NCBI GenBank assembly: GCA_040386335.1
Contig: JAZKFT010000040.1
Location: 62,001 to 126,000, forward strand
DNA from: JAZKFT01 sp040386335
GTDB lineage: Bacteria; Bacteroidota; Bacteroidia; Chitinophagales; Chitinophagaceae
Reading direction: 5' to 3'
DNA length: 64,000 nucleotides
Positions within the stretch are counted from its first letter, which is position 1. The number at the start of each line of letters is the position of its first letter. The position numbers and the translations under genes are program-made. Shown here one piece after another: positions 16,211 through 24,648 of the stretch. The notes under the pieces were generated by a model. It saw only the letters and a list, made by a program, of their open reading frames with translations, was not told where the DNA came from and made no database searches.

Positions 16211-17482
16211 ATGATACAGATACAAACGATACGGGAAAATGCGGCCTGGGTAAAAGAACGGCTGGCGGTGAAGAATTTTAAAGAACTGCAGCTCGTGGAT
16301 GAAATTGTGGCGCTGGATGAACAACGCCGCAAGCTGATGTTTGCCATGGAAGAAAACAAGGCCAAACAAAACGAAGCCAGCAAAGCCATCGGCGAACTAA
16401 TGCGGAGCGGCAATAAGGAAGAAGCCGAAAAGCGCAAGGCCGAAGTGAGTGAACTGAAAGCTGCCATTGTATCGTCTGAAGAAGCGTTGAAACAACTGGA
16501 AAAGGAACAGTTTGAGAAATTAGTTTTATTACCCAATACACCCGGCATGCAGGTGCCGGCCGGCAAAACACCGGAAGATAATGAAGTCGTAAGAAGCGGC
16601 GGTATGATCCCCGAACTACACGAAAGCGCAGTGCCGCACTGGGAACTCTGCAAGCAATACAATCTAGTGGATTTTGAACTTGGTACTAAAATTACGGGGA
16701 GTGGTTTCCCGGTGTATATTGGTAAAGGAGCAAAACTGCAACGGTCATTGATACAGTTTTTTCTTGATTTTAATACAGAAGCCGGTTATACCGAATACCT
16801 GCCGCCCTTTATGGTAAACGAAGACAGTGCCTTTGCCACCGGCCAGTTGCCCGACAAGGAAGGACAGATGTATCATGCCACTGTAGACAATTTTTACCTG
16901 ATTCCTACGGCCGAAGTGCCGGTAACCAATGTGTACCGCGATGTGGTATTGAAGGAAGAAGAATTGCCCATAAAGATGACTGCCTATAGCCCCTGCTTTC
17001 GGCGTGAAGCGGGCAGTTATGGAAAAGATGTTCGCGGCCTGAACCGCCTGCACCAGTTTGAGAAGGTAGAGATCATCCAGATTGTGCATCCTGAAAAAAG
17101 TTATGCAGCATTAGACGATATGGTATTACACGTGGAAAGGCTGCTGAACCTGTTAGGGCTGCCCTATCGTATCCTTCGCTTGTGCGGTGGCGATATGGGT
17201 TTTGCCAGCGCCATTACCTACGACTTTGAAGTGTGGAGCACCGCCCAAAAACGCTGGCTGGAAGTAAGCAGCGTCAGCAATTTTGAAAGCTTCCAGACCA
17301 ACCGCCTCAAATGCAGGTTTAAAACCGAGGGTAGCAAAACACAATTGTGTCATAGCCTGAACGGTTCGTCTTTGGCGCTGCCGCGGATAGTGGCTTCTTT
17401 GCTGGAGAATTATCAAACAGCGGAAGGAATACAATTGCCGGAGGTGTTGCATAGGTACTTTGGAAATAGTGTGATGAACTAA
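16211..17482 (+). CDS. serS: Seryl-tRNA synthetase
   Basis: 423 residues, the typical length. The N-terminal coiled-coil arm that grips the long variable arm of tRNA-Ser covers about 30-105 and is rich in Lys, Glu and Ala. The class II core shows motif 2 (CFRREAGSYGKDVRGLNRLHQF), the SerRS segment VSSVSNFESFQTNRL and motif 3 (LNGSSLALPRIVASLLENYQ). It charges tRNA-Ser and, when selenocysteine is used, tRNA-Sec. The start is the ATG at 16211. An alpha/beta hydrolase gene follows after 17 bases and may be co-transcribed. Confidence 0.97.
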   Translation: MIQIQTIRENAAWVKERLAVKNFKELQLVDEIVALDEQRRKLMFAMEENKAKQNEASKAIGELMRSGNKEEAEKRKAEVSELKAAIVSSEEALKQLEKEQFEKLVLLPNTPGMQVPAGKTPEDNEVVRSGGMIPELHESAVPHWELCKQYNLVDFELGTKITGSGFPVYIGKGAKLQRSLIQFFLDFNTEAGYTEYLPPFMVNEDSAFATGQLPDKEGQMYHATVDNFYLIPTAEVPVTNVYRDVVLKEEELPIKMTAYSPCFRREAGSYGKDVRGLNRLHQFEKVEIIQIVHPEKSYAALDDMVLHVERLLNLLGLPYRILRLCGGDMGFASAITYDFEVWSTAQKRWLEVSSVSNFESFQTNRLKCRFKTEGSKTQLCHSLNGSSLALPRIVASLLENYQTAEGIQLPEVLHRYFGNSVMN

Positions 17483-17499
17483 CACAAATACAATTCAAA

Positions 17500-18516
17500 A
17501 TGATTGCTACGCCGGCCAAAAAATGGCTTCGCAGAACAGCCCGATTCCTTCTCGGGCTGTTCTTGTTTTTCAATATGGTAATGGCCTTCAATGCCTGGAA
17601 ATTTACACACTATTACGACGATCCTGAACTGCGAAAGCCACAGCCAAAGGGCTTCTTCACCACTATAGGTAACATTGTCTTTGGCCAGAAGACACCCAAA
17701 CGGTTGAACGATTCTGTGCCTTCCGTGCCTTTTGAAAAAGTGATTTTGAAAAACAGGGATGGCTTGAAATTGGAGGCATGGAGTATGATTTCTACAAAAT
17801 TTCCAGTAAGCCTCCACCGAACGCCTATACCTTTCGACACCACCGACTATTCTAAAGTTTTCAGTTATCATGGGACCGTTATCATGTTTCATGGTCAGGG
17901 GTCTTGTAAGTCTGCAATACTGAAAGAGGCTTATGAATTTCTTGAATTGGGTTACTGTGTTTTTATGATGGATTTTAGAGCCCACGGCGGCAGCGAAGGC
18001 GAACAAAGCACAGTGGGTATAAAAGAAGCAGAAGATGTAAGAATGGCTTATGATTATATAAAAGACAAGACCAAGCAGGATCCGGTTCTTTATGGTGTTT
18101 CGATGGGTGCAGCTACCATTACCAAGGCGGTGGCTACCTATAACCTGCATCCGTCAAAAGTGATTTTAGAAATGCCCTTTGGCAGTTTGTACAGTGCCGT
18201 GAAAGGGTTTACCCGGATTAAACATTTACCACAAGCCTTTGCTCCTTTTTTGACTTTTTGGGGTGGCATACTGAATGGCGAATGGGCTTTCAACCACCAG
18301 CCCACTGAATTTGCCAAAAAAATTACCTGCCCGGTATTGTTGCAATGGGGTGCCAACGACCCACGGGTAAGCAAAGAAGAAGAGGAGACTATTTTTGCCA
18401 ACCTTGGCGCTACACAAAAGAAATTTGTGGTGTACGAAAATGCTGCTCATGAAAGCTTTTGTAAAAAGGAACATGATAAGTGGGTAGGAAGTATCAGTAG
18501 TTTTTTGGCTGAATGA
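17500..18516 (+). CDS. Alpha/beta hydrolase with N-terminal membrane anchor
   Basis: 338 residues. A hydrophobic segment at about 15-31 (FLLGLFLFFNMVMAF) should act as an uncleaved anchor or signal. The hydrolase fold has the oxyanion region MFHGQGSCKSAI, the nucleophile elbow GVSMGAA (Ser201), the acid Asp287 in QWGANDPRVS and the base His317 in NAAHESF. A long insert (about 95-120) precedes the first core strand. The substrate is unknown; similar proteins are esterases or acyl hydrolases. It lies 17 bases after serS. Confidence 0.82.
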   Translation: MIATPAKKWLRRTARFLLGLFLFFNMVMAFNAWKFTHYYDDPELRKPQPKGFFTTIGNIVFGQKTPKRLNDSVPSVPFEKVILKNRDGLKLEAWSMISTKFPVSLHRTPIPFDTTDYSKVFSYHGTVIMFHGQGSCKSAILKEAYEFLELGYCVFMMDFRAHGGSEGEQSTVGIKEAEDVRMAYDYIKDKTKQDPVLYGVSMGAATITKAVATYNLHPSKVILEMPFGSLYSAVKGFTRIKHLPQAFAPFLTFWGGILNGEWAFNHQPTEFAKKITCPVLLQWGANDPRVSKEEEETIFANLGATQKKFVVYENAAHESFCKKEHDKWVGSISSFLAE

Positions 18517-18615
18517 GAATGTCCGAAACACATGCTATCTGCGATTTTAGTCGCCCTGGTAGATTAAAGTGGCCAGAACAGCAGTTTTGCCGCAAGCTTA
18601 AAAAAACTTTTCAAT

Positions 18616-18623
18616 TACATTTG
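18616..18623 (+). promoter_or_regulatory. Candidate -7 box TACATTTG for fabG
   Basis: An exact TAnnTTTG match lies 31 bases before the fabG ATG. A TTTG word at 18586-18589 is somewhat too far away to be a standard -33 box. Confidence 0.4.
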
Positions 18624-18654
18624 AACTACACTAAAAAACAACAACCTTTTATTC

Positions 18655-19410
18655 ATGAAACTCCTTGAAAATAAAACGGCTATCATAACCGGTGCAGCCC
18701 GCGGCATAGGCGAAGGCATTGCCATTAAGTTTGCAGAACATGGTGCCAATATTGCTTTCACGTATATCAGCGATGGCAGTGCAGAAAGGGCCAAAGCCCT
18801 CGAAGAAAAATTAACTGCCCTCGGGGTAAAAGCTAAGGCTTACCAAAGTAATGCCGGCGATTTTGCAGCCTGCGAAGCTTTTGTGACCGATGTACTTAAA
18901 GAATTTGGAGCCATCGACATCTGTGTCAACAATGCCGGTATCAGCAAAGACAACCTGTTGCTACGCCTGACCCCTGAACAATGGCAGGATGTAATGCAGG
19001 TGAACCTGAACAGTGTGTTTTATATGACCAAACAGGTAATACGACCCATGATGAAGGCCCGTAGCGGCAGCATCATTAACATGAGTAGTGTGATAGGCGA
19101 AATGGGCAATGCCGGACAGAGCAGCTATGCGGCATCAAAGGCAGGGGTGCTTGGTTTTACAAAAAGCGTAGCTAAAGAACTGGGCAGCCGCAATATCCGG
19201 TGCAACGCAATTGCCCCGGGATTTGTAGAAACTGACATGACCAGTTATTTAAAAGACGGCGAAGGTGCTGAGAAGTATAAGGCTGATATTCCCCTGGGAC
19301 GGTTTGGTACTACCGAAGACATGGCCAATGTAGCACTGTTCCTGGCAAGCGATATGGGCAGCTATCTTACAGGCCAGGTGATCAGCGCCTGCGGTGGTTT
19401 AAACATCTGA
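18655..19410 (+). CDS. fabG: 3-oxoacyl-[acyl-carrier-protein] reductase
   Basis: 251-residue short-chain dehydrogenase. The NADP-binding TGAARGIG is at 12-19, NNAG at 92-95, and the catalytic set is Ser145, Tyr158 and Lys162 (YAASKAG). The sequence SVIGEMGNAGQSSYAASKAGVLGFTKSVAKEL and the end YLTGQVISACGGLNI are typical of FabG, which reduces 3-oxoacyl-ACP in each round of fatty acid elongation. No other fab gene is adjacent. Other short-chain dehydrogenases look alike, but the whole-length match to FabG motifs is good. Confidence 0.92.
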   Translation: MKLLENKTAIITGAARGIGEGIAIKFAEHGANIAFTYISDGSAERAKALEEKLTALGVKAKAYQSNAGDFAACEAFVTDVLKEFGAIDICVNNAGISKDNLLLRLTPEQWQDVMQVNLNSVFYMTKQVIRPMMKARSGSIINMSSVIGEMGNAGQSSYAASKAGVLGFTKSVAKELGSRNIRCNAIAPGFVETDMTSYLKDGEGAEKYKADIPLGRFGTTEDMANVALFLASDMGSYLTGQVISACGGLNI

Positions 19411-19434
19411 CGCTTCATTTGCCCAATAAATAAA

Positions 19435-19467
19435 AAGCCCCCTGTAAATATGCATTGCAGGGGGCTT
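19435..19467. terminator. Bidirectional Rho-independent terminator between fabG and dabB
   Basis: The perfect 10-bp stem AAGCCCCCTG/CAGGGGGCTT with a 13-base loop has a T-run in the minus-strand direction (TTTTTATTT) and a weaker one on the plus strand (CTTCTTAATG). It can close both convergent transcripts. Confidence 0.8.
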
Positions 19468-19486
19468 CTTAATGTATGTAGTTTTC

Positions 19487-21346
19487 TTAAGTACTTCTGA
19501 ACGCTACCGGGTGATCCAGTTTTTTGTGCAACCCTAAAAATATACGGCAGTAAATTCTGATCGCTGCCAATTCCACAAACAAGAAGCACAGAGAAATCAA
19601 TGTTATCAATGCGATTTGATTAGCATGTATATGCGTGAAGAAAACATCAATGCCAATAAATGCTGCAGTTACGGGGAAGCCTATCAAACCTAACGCAGAT
19701 AATAAAAAAACAAAGGTGGTAGCTTTTTGCTCATACACATAGCCATGATACCGATCCAGGTTGATGTCTTTATCAATTGCATGGATCTTTTGCAAACAAA
19801 TAAAGCCGGCGATGTATGCAACAACAACCCCGCTGCCATACATCAACACCTGGTCCCAGTTAGTATGTTCCATATTTATGGTAATGCCACAAATGATAAA
19901 TGCATGGGCCACTAACAAATACCACCATGAAGTTTGTGCGGATTTCCTGGTTGCAAATGAAAATAAAATAAGCAGTAGTGCGATGCCCAGGAACGCAACA
20001 GGCAAGAAAGCAAGCAGCGAAGCAGGTATATTTTCCTTTTGGCTTACAACGAAACAGGCTGCTATTGCCAACCCCCCAAATATTATTCTTACGGCAAGAT
20101 GTTTTAAGAACTCCAGTTGCCTTCCAACCCATTTAAAGGGCATCCAAAAACAGGTATATAAAAAGCCATCAAAGTTCCACTCCTTAATACTGAGTGTGTA
20201 CAGGCTATTACTGATTTTCTTATGGGCAGTGGATGCATTGGGTGTGTAATGGAAATATTGGTGATGTATCAGGTAGTTTAACACAGACGGCGATACCAGC
20301 AATTGATAGGTTCTTAAAAAAGCATTACCAGCGAAGTGTATGAGTGCCAGCCAATGCAGGCCCAATGCCACTTCTATAAATATGATGCCTATCTGTGCGG
20401 CAGAAGCATAGGCAATCTGTGTTTTTACGGTAGGCTGAACCCTTGCAATGAGGGTGGCAATAATTCCCGTTATCCCTCCAACAGCAATGATCACAATTTT
20501 CACCCAAAGCACATCCTGCCAGAACGGGTAGGTGCGCAGTAAAACAAACACACCAACGTGCACCGACAAAGAACCGTAAAAAATAGCACTGCTTGTGGTG
20601 GGGCCTTCCATTGCACGCGGCAACCAGGTGGTAAAAGGTACCTGGGCCGATTTGGCAACCGCTGCCAGCACGAACATACAGGCAACAAATAATGCCATGC
20701 CCGTGTGCTGATCGGTTAGAGCCATTTGTTTTGCTTCACCCAGTTGTGTAAAACTGATATTCTGGTGGGTTAAATGGTGCAGCATCCACATCGATAATAT
20801 CAATGCAATATCACTGAGCCGGTATATGGATAGCACTTTGAAGGCGTTCTTTACTGGCAGATACCTGTTGCGGTAAAAGGCAATCAATAAAAAGGACGAC
20901 AAGCCTATCATTTCCCAACCCACGAACAAAGTTTCAAAATTTCCGGAGAAAACGATGACGTTATAACCGGTCATAAAAAAGAGCAGGGTATTGAAATAAC
21001 GTTTGAAGCCTTCGTCGCGGTGCATGTAAAACTTACTGAACCCCGCCACTAAAAAGAAGATGAATGAACCAACCACGCTATAGGTAGCCGTGATATGGTC
21101 GTAGTAAAATTGTATAACAAATTCGAACCCTTCGGTTTTATACAATGTAACAAGTTTATGGCTTACGGGCGTATAACCTCCAGCCAACCAAAGAACAGCA
21201 AAAGCCAGGGCACCCAAAAGATAAAAGCCAGTGGTGGCCTGGACAATCAGGGTGATTATTTTCTCTTTTCTGTTTAAAAAGAACAGGGTGGCAAAACAGG
21301 CTAACAGTGGAACGAATATAAATAGCGGTAGAAGCTGGTACATCAA
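19487..21346 (-). CDS. dabB: DabB, NuoL/MrpA-like membrane subunit of the inorganic carbon pump
   Basis: 619 residues with more than a dozen hydrophobic segments, of the proton-conducting complex I/Mrp antiporter family. Typical segments are FVGWEMIGLSSFLLIAFYRNR, AKSAQVPFTTWLPRAMEGPTTSSAIFYGSLSVHVGVF and VQPTVKTQIAYASAAQIGIIF. An isolated nuoL is unlikely, since no other complex I gene is present. The gene begins 4 bases after the dabA stop, which identifies it as DabB. In studied Dab systems DabB is thought to couple ion flow to DabA, which hydrates CO2 in one direction. It is the last gene of the operon and is followed by a terminator. Confidence 0.9.
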   Translation of the reverse strand: MMYQLLPLFIFVPLLACFATLFFLNRKEKIITLIVQATTGFYLLGALAFAVLWLAGGYTPVSHKLVTLYKTEGFEFVIQFYYDHITATYSVVGSFIFFLVAGFSKFYMHRDEGFKRYFNTLLFFMTGYNVIVFSGNFETLFVGWEMIGLSSFLLIAFYRNRYLPVKNAFKVLSIYRLSDIALILSMWMLHHLTHQNISFTQLGEAKQMALTDQHTGMALFVACMFVLAAVAKSAQVPFTTWLPRAMEGPTTSSAIFYGSLSVHVGVFVLLRTYPFWQDVLWVKIVIIAVGGITGIIATLIARVQPTVKTQIAYASAAQIGIIFIEVALGLHWLALIHFAGNAFLRTYQLLVSPSVLNYLIHHQYFHYTPNASTAHKKISNSLYTLSIKEWNFDGFLYTCFWMPFKWVGRQLEFLKHLAVRIIFGGLAIAACFVVSQKENIPASLLAFLPVAFLGIALLLILFSFATRKSAQTSWWYLLVAHAFIICGITINMEHTNWDQVLMYGSGVVVAYIAGFICLQKIHAIDKDINLDRYHGYVYEQKATTFVFLLSALGLIGFPVTAAFIGIDVFFTHIHANQIALITLISLCFLFVELAAIRIYCRIFLGLHKKLDHPVAFRST

Positions 21347-21350
21347 GATC

Positions 21351-23879
21351 TTAATTTAGCAAGTAAACAGGAAGGTTTTCTTTTGTGGCATCTGCAATAT
21401 GGTTGGTCTCCATTTCTTTTGCAGCTTCTATAAACTCCACCATGTTTTTTATACTTCCTATCTCTTTTGTAAGAGGTTGGTATTTCCCAAACACGCCATT
21501 TTTAAAATAATAAAAACACTGCTCTTCAGGGTGAAGTGCCACGATATGCACCCACTCATTATTGTACCATTCAAATACTTCTGGTGAAGATTGAATGGCT
21601 TTCAGAACAATTTCCGGCCTGTGTTCTACTATCACCAATAATCTTACAGGATCATGTACTTCTATCATTTGCCAGGGCAGGCCGGGACGTAAATCCCCAT
21701 CACTGCTGTTGGCCACACCAAACAAGCCCATTACATTATGAGGTAGTTTGGTCCCTGCTCCCATTTTAATATTGTCCACCCTTGAAAAATAATATTCCAG
21801 GTTAATACCGCCGCAAACCAATCCAATCGGTTTCATTACATTGGTCAATACCGCACCTTCCGGATCGGTTTGATAGTTATAGGAATTTAAGAAAGCCCTT
21901 CTGTCTAAAAACAAGCCTTTGGTTATATTCCTTCGCCCTACTACACAAAGCGTATTGGTGCCATGCCCCAGTTCAGGTCTCGGTTCGAATAATGACACCG
22001 AGCGATCGAAAATTTCTTTTCGTACATGCTCCAAATGCTTTTTGGTATTGATTGAAGCAAACCTCCTGCTGCGTTCTTTCGCATTCAGGTTCAGCGCTTT
22101 TTCAAAATTTGCCTTGTCAATGGTATGCTGTGCAGTGTTGGCTTCATTTAACAGGTGTTCATCATAATAGCCGATCATGTCAGCGGCCGTATCGTGCATA
22201 GCGCCCACAAATTGTGTTTGCACGGGTATTACAATATTTTTTTCTGCCAGTTTTTCCCTGACTTTTGGATGGTTTAGAATATAGGCCATCACCCTGGCAT
22301 TGGTGGCGCCGGGGCGACCGCTGCAGGCACCACAATCGTGTGCGCCATGATGCGGGTTGTTAGCACTGCTGCTTCCATGAGCCACCACATAAACGATGGG
22401 TGCAAAAGTTTTTAGCAGGCCAATCCCCTTTAAAAATCCCTCAGCCCTTACCGTCATTTGATCCAAAGTATATCCTACCTGCAATCCATTTTCTTTATCA
22501 CCTTCGTTTTTATTTTCGATGGTAAGATTGGATGATTTAGTCATATGACTGTAAGCATTGGAGATAGCAGGGCTCATTTTTGGCCTGAACAAAAGCTGTG
22601 CTTTTTTGAGCAGCGCCCAAAAGCCAAATGTTATACTTAGCAAATACCCGCCAAAAAAGCTATGCGTATGTTTGGTATAGAGCCATTCGTTTTTTCGTTC
22701 CCCGGCCGCTTCAAATTCTTTAATCAAAAACTGGGGAGTTACCGGTGCCGGGCAAAGCTTATCGTAAAATTTACTGCCCTCCTGCTGAAAGAAAAATTCC
22801 ACCCCAAAGAACCCCGGGGCGCCAAATGTTTCGCATTGCGTATCGGTGGATTCTATATGCCGGCGGATAGAGCACTCCCGTTCGTCTATACAGAAGATAG
22901 CCTGGAAAGAAGGGATAGCATCAGTATTCTTTTTGTTCGACAACTGTATTCCCGCCAGCACCGAATCATAGTAACTCCATTCAAAAGCGTCCTGCCAGAG
23001 TTCTATGGCTTCTGCCAATTCTGTTTTTGCTATGTCTTCAAACAAGTGCAGGGGTGGGGCAGTTAAATGGGTTGCAAGCGGTTGCCAGTTATTTCCCAAC
23101 TGATGATTCAATGTGTCCAGTTCCAGCAATAATTCAAAGACAACCAATTCTCCAAGCGAGATTTTTTTTGGGTCCAGCAAGGTTTGCGGGTTATCTTCTA
23201 CAGCAGAAACAAAGCCACTCCACCCATGGTGTGCAAATTGCTGATCAAATAGATACTGTTCAAAATATTCGGATTTACCTACAATAGCTTGCAATAAGCT
23301 CTCAATGGAATAATCGCCATTTAAGAAGAGGCGTCTTACTTTTTTGGTCTTAAAAAAGCTGGCAAAGCTATTTTGTTCCAGGTCTTTTACACTTTCTAAA
23401 AAAGATTTTTTAACTACTGGAAAGTTGTCCAGCGCAATGCCCTGGTCTAAAAAACTACAGAGAATACGAAACAATAATGGATGCACCAGGTTATCGATAT
23501 CAATGGCATGGCTTTGTTTCCAGCGCCGGCGCAATTGCCCAATACGTGGGTCGTTGATCGTTTCGTATTCTTTGTGAATTAGTTTTTGTTTCCATTCTGC
23601 AGCTGCGACACCACCCTTTTTTTTTGTGATCACCATTTCCAACACATCTTCCCGTATCCTTCCGTTTGCATACATCTGCCTGAATTCACCCAATTGTAAA
23701 CTAACCTGGAAGCCAAACATTTTTGAGGCTTTAAAAATGGCATCATAAAACTTCATATGCTGAAAAGCATGCAAAGAATTATGATGGATAAAGTCCTTTA
23801 GTGCCTGCTGGCTTGGAAGATAGTGCTTTAGTTCGTGCAGTACATGGTGCTCATCAAATACGGTGGTTTCTGTTTTCAT
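21351..23879 (-). CDS. dabA: DabA (DUF2309), carbonic-anhydrase-like subunit of the inorganic carbon pump
   Basis: 842 residues. The predicted zinc site of characterised DabA proteins is intact: Cys330 and Asp332 in FCIDERECS, His501 in VVAHGSSS, and Cys516 in HDCGACSGRPGATNAR. The 15-residue spacing between His and the second Cys is the one known for the family. The N-terminal region HNSLHAFQHM is also typical. DabA is a peripheral cytosolic protein that, with DabB, accumulates bicarbonate using the membrane potential. It lies 21 bases after the carbonic anhydrase gene and 4 before dabB, so the genes form one transcript. The length is normal and no damage is visible. Confidence 0.93.
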   Translation of the reverse strand: MKTETTVFDEHHVLHELKHYLPSQQALKDFIHHNSLHAFQHMKFYDAIFKASKMFGFQVSLQLGEFRQMYANGRIREDVLEMVITKKKGGVAAAEWKQKLIHKEYETINDPRIGQLRRRWKQSHAIDIDNLVHPLLFRILCSFLDQGIALDNFPVVKKSFLESVKDLEQNSFASFFKTKKVRRLFLNGDYSIESLLQAIVGKSEYFEQYLFDQQFAHHGWSGFVSAVEDNPQTLLDPKKISLGELVVFELLLELDTLNHQLGNNWQPLATHLTAPPLHLFEDIAKTELAEAIELWQDAFEWSYYDSVLAGIQLSNKKNTDAIPSFQAIFCIDERECSIRRHIESTDTQCETFGAPGFFGVEFFFQQEGSKFYDKLCPAPVTPQFLIKEFEAAGERKNEWLYTKHTHSFFGGYLLSITFGFWALLKKAQLLFRPKMSPAISNAYSHMTKSSNLTIENKNEGDKENGLQVGYTLDQMTVRAEGFLKGIGLLKTFAPIVYVVAHGSSSANNPHHGAHDCGACSGRPGATNARVMAYILNHPKVREKLAEKNIVIPVQTQFVGAMHDTAADMIGYYDEHLLNEANTAQHTIDKANFEKALNLNAKERSRRFASINTKKHLEHVRKEIFDRSVSLFEPRPELGHGTNTLCVVGRRNITKGLFLDRRAFLNSYNYQTDPEGAVLTNVMKPIGLVCGGINLEYYFSRVDNIKMGAGTKLPHNVMGLFGVANSSDGDLRPGLPWQMIEVHDPVRLLVIVEHRPEIVLKAIQSSPEVFEWYNNEWVHIVALHPEEQCFYYFKNGVFGKYQPLTKEIGSIKNMVEFIEAAKEMETNHIADATKENLPVYLLN

Positions 23880-23900
23880 GTGGCTATTATCATCTTAAGA

Positions 23901-24632
23901 TCAGGCTTCTTTGCCTACCTTTTGATTTTTGGGCTTGGGAGCAATGCCATTCAGAGGTTGCAACGGCTCATTGGCAGTAACGGGCTCCGGGACAGATTTC
24001 TCTATTTTGAACCGGTAAATATCATTGATGTCTTCCTTGTTGTTATGAATCACAGCAAGGTCTTTGATAATGCCATTGGTGAGACCATACACCCATCCAT
24101 GTAAATGTAAATCCCTTTCTGCCCATGCCTCCTGTACAATATTTGTTTTGGCCAGGTTGCGAACTTGCTCCACCACACTCAATTCGCTTAAACGATTGCC
24201 TCTTTCCACCATATCAGCAATAGCTCCCAGTTCCGCTTCGTTTTTATGATACGTGTCTTTTATGTTACGAAGCCAATTGTCCACATAGCCATGATGGGTA
24301 TTACTCATTGCAGCCATCACCCCACCGCAACCATAGTGGCCACATACGATGATATGCTTCACTTTGATATACTTAACTGCATATTCCAATACGCTGAGCA
24401 GGTTGGTGTCCGTATGTATTACCAGGTTGGCAATATTGCGGTGTACAAATATTTCACCGCTTTGTGTATTGGTTATTTCATTAGCCGGAACCCTGCTGTC
24501 GCTACAGCCTATCCACAGATAATCCGGCCTTTGACCCGCAGACAATTTAGTGAAGTAATTTGGGTCCTGGAAAAGTTTTGTGTCGGCAAAAATTTGATTG
24601 CCTTTAATTAGTTTTTGATATGATTTGTCCAT
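23901..24632 (-). CDS. Beta-class carbonic anhydrase
   Basis: 243 residues from the ATG at 24632 (MDKSYQKLIKGN). An upstream ATG at 24683 would overlap the transporter gene and is less likely. Zinc ligands and dyad are all present: Cys43, Asp45 and Arg47 in GCSDSRVP, and His99 and Cys102 in CGHYGCGG; HRNIANLV is also conserved. The enzyme interconverts CO2 and bicarbonate. The last 40 residues are a Pro/Lys-rich tail (EKSVPEPVTANEPLQPLN) beyond the usual core. It sits between a SulP transporter and dabA in one operon, so it probably balances the imported bicarbonate pool for carboxylases. Confidence 0.94.
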   Translation of the reverse strand: MDKSYQKLIKGNQIFADTKLFQDPNYFTKLSAGQRPDYLWIGCSDSRVPANEITNTQSGEIFVHRNIANLVIHTDTNLLSVLEYAVKYIKVKHIIVCGHYGCGGVMAAMSNTHHGYVDNWLRNIKDTYHKNEAELGAIADMVERGNRLSELSVVEQVRNLAKTNIVQEAWAERDLHLHGWVYGLTNGIIKDLAVIHNNKEDINDIYRFKIEKSVPEPVTANEPLQPLNGIAPKPKNQKVGKEA

Positions 24633-24648
24633 GGTTGTAGGTTTTATA

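Noticed and set aside
15787..16662. Extension of the 118-residue orphan gene to 291 residues
   Set aside because: The extra N-terminal part is opposite the start of serS, is Ser/Cys/Leu-rich without a domain, and the shorter start is preceded by a proper intergenic space.
19487..21346. Reading the NuoL-like gene as part of respiratory complex I
   Set aside because: No other nuo gene is present, and the gene is 4 bases from dabA; the DabB assignment fits better.
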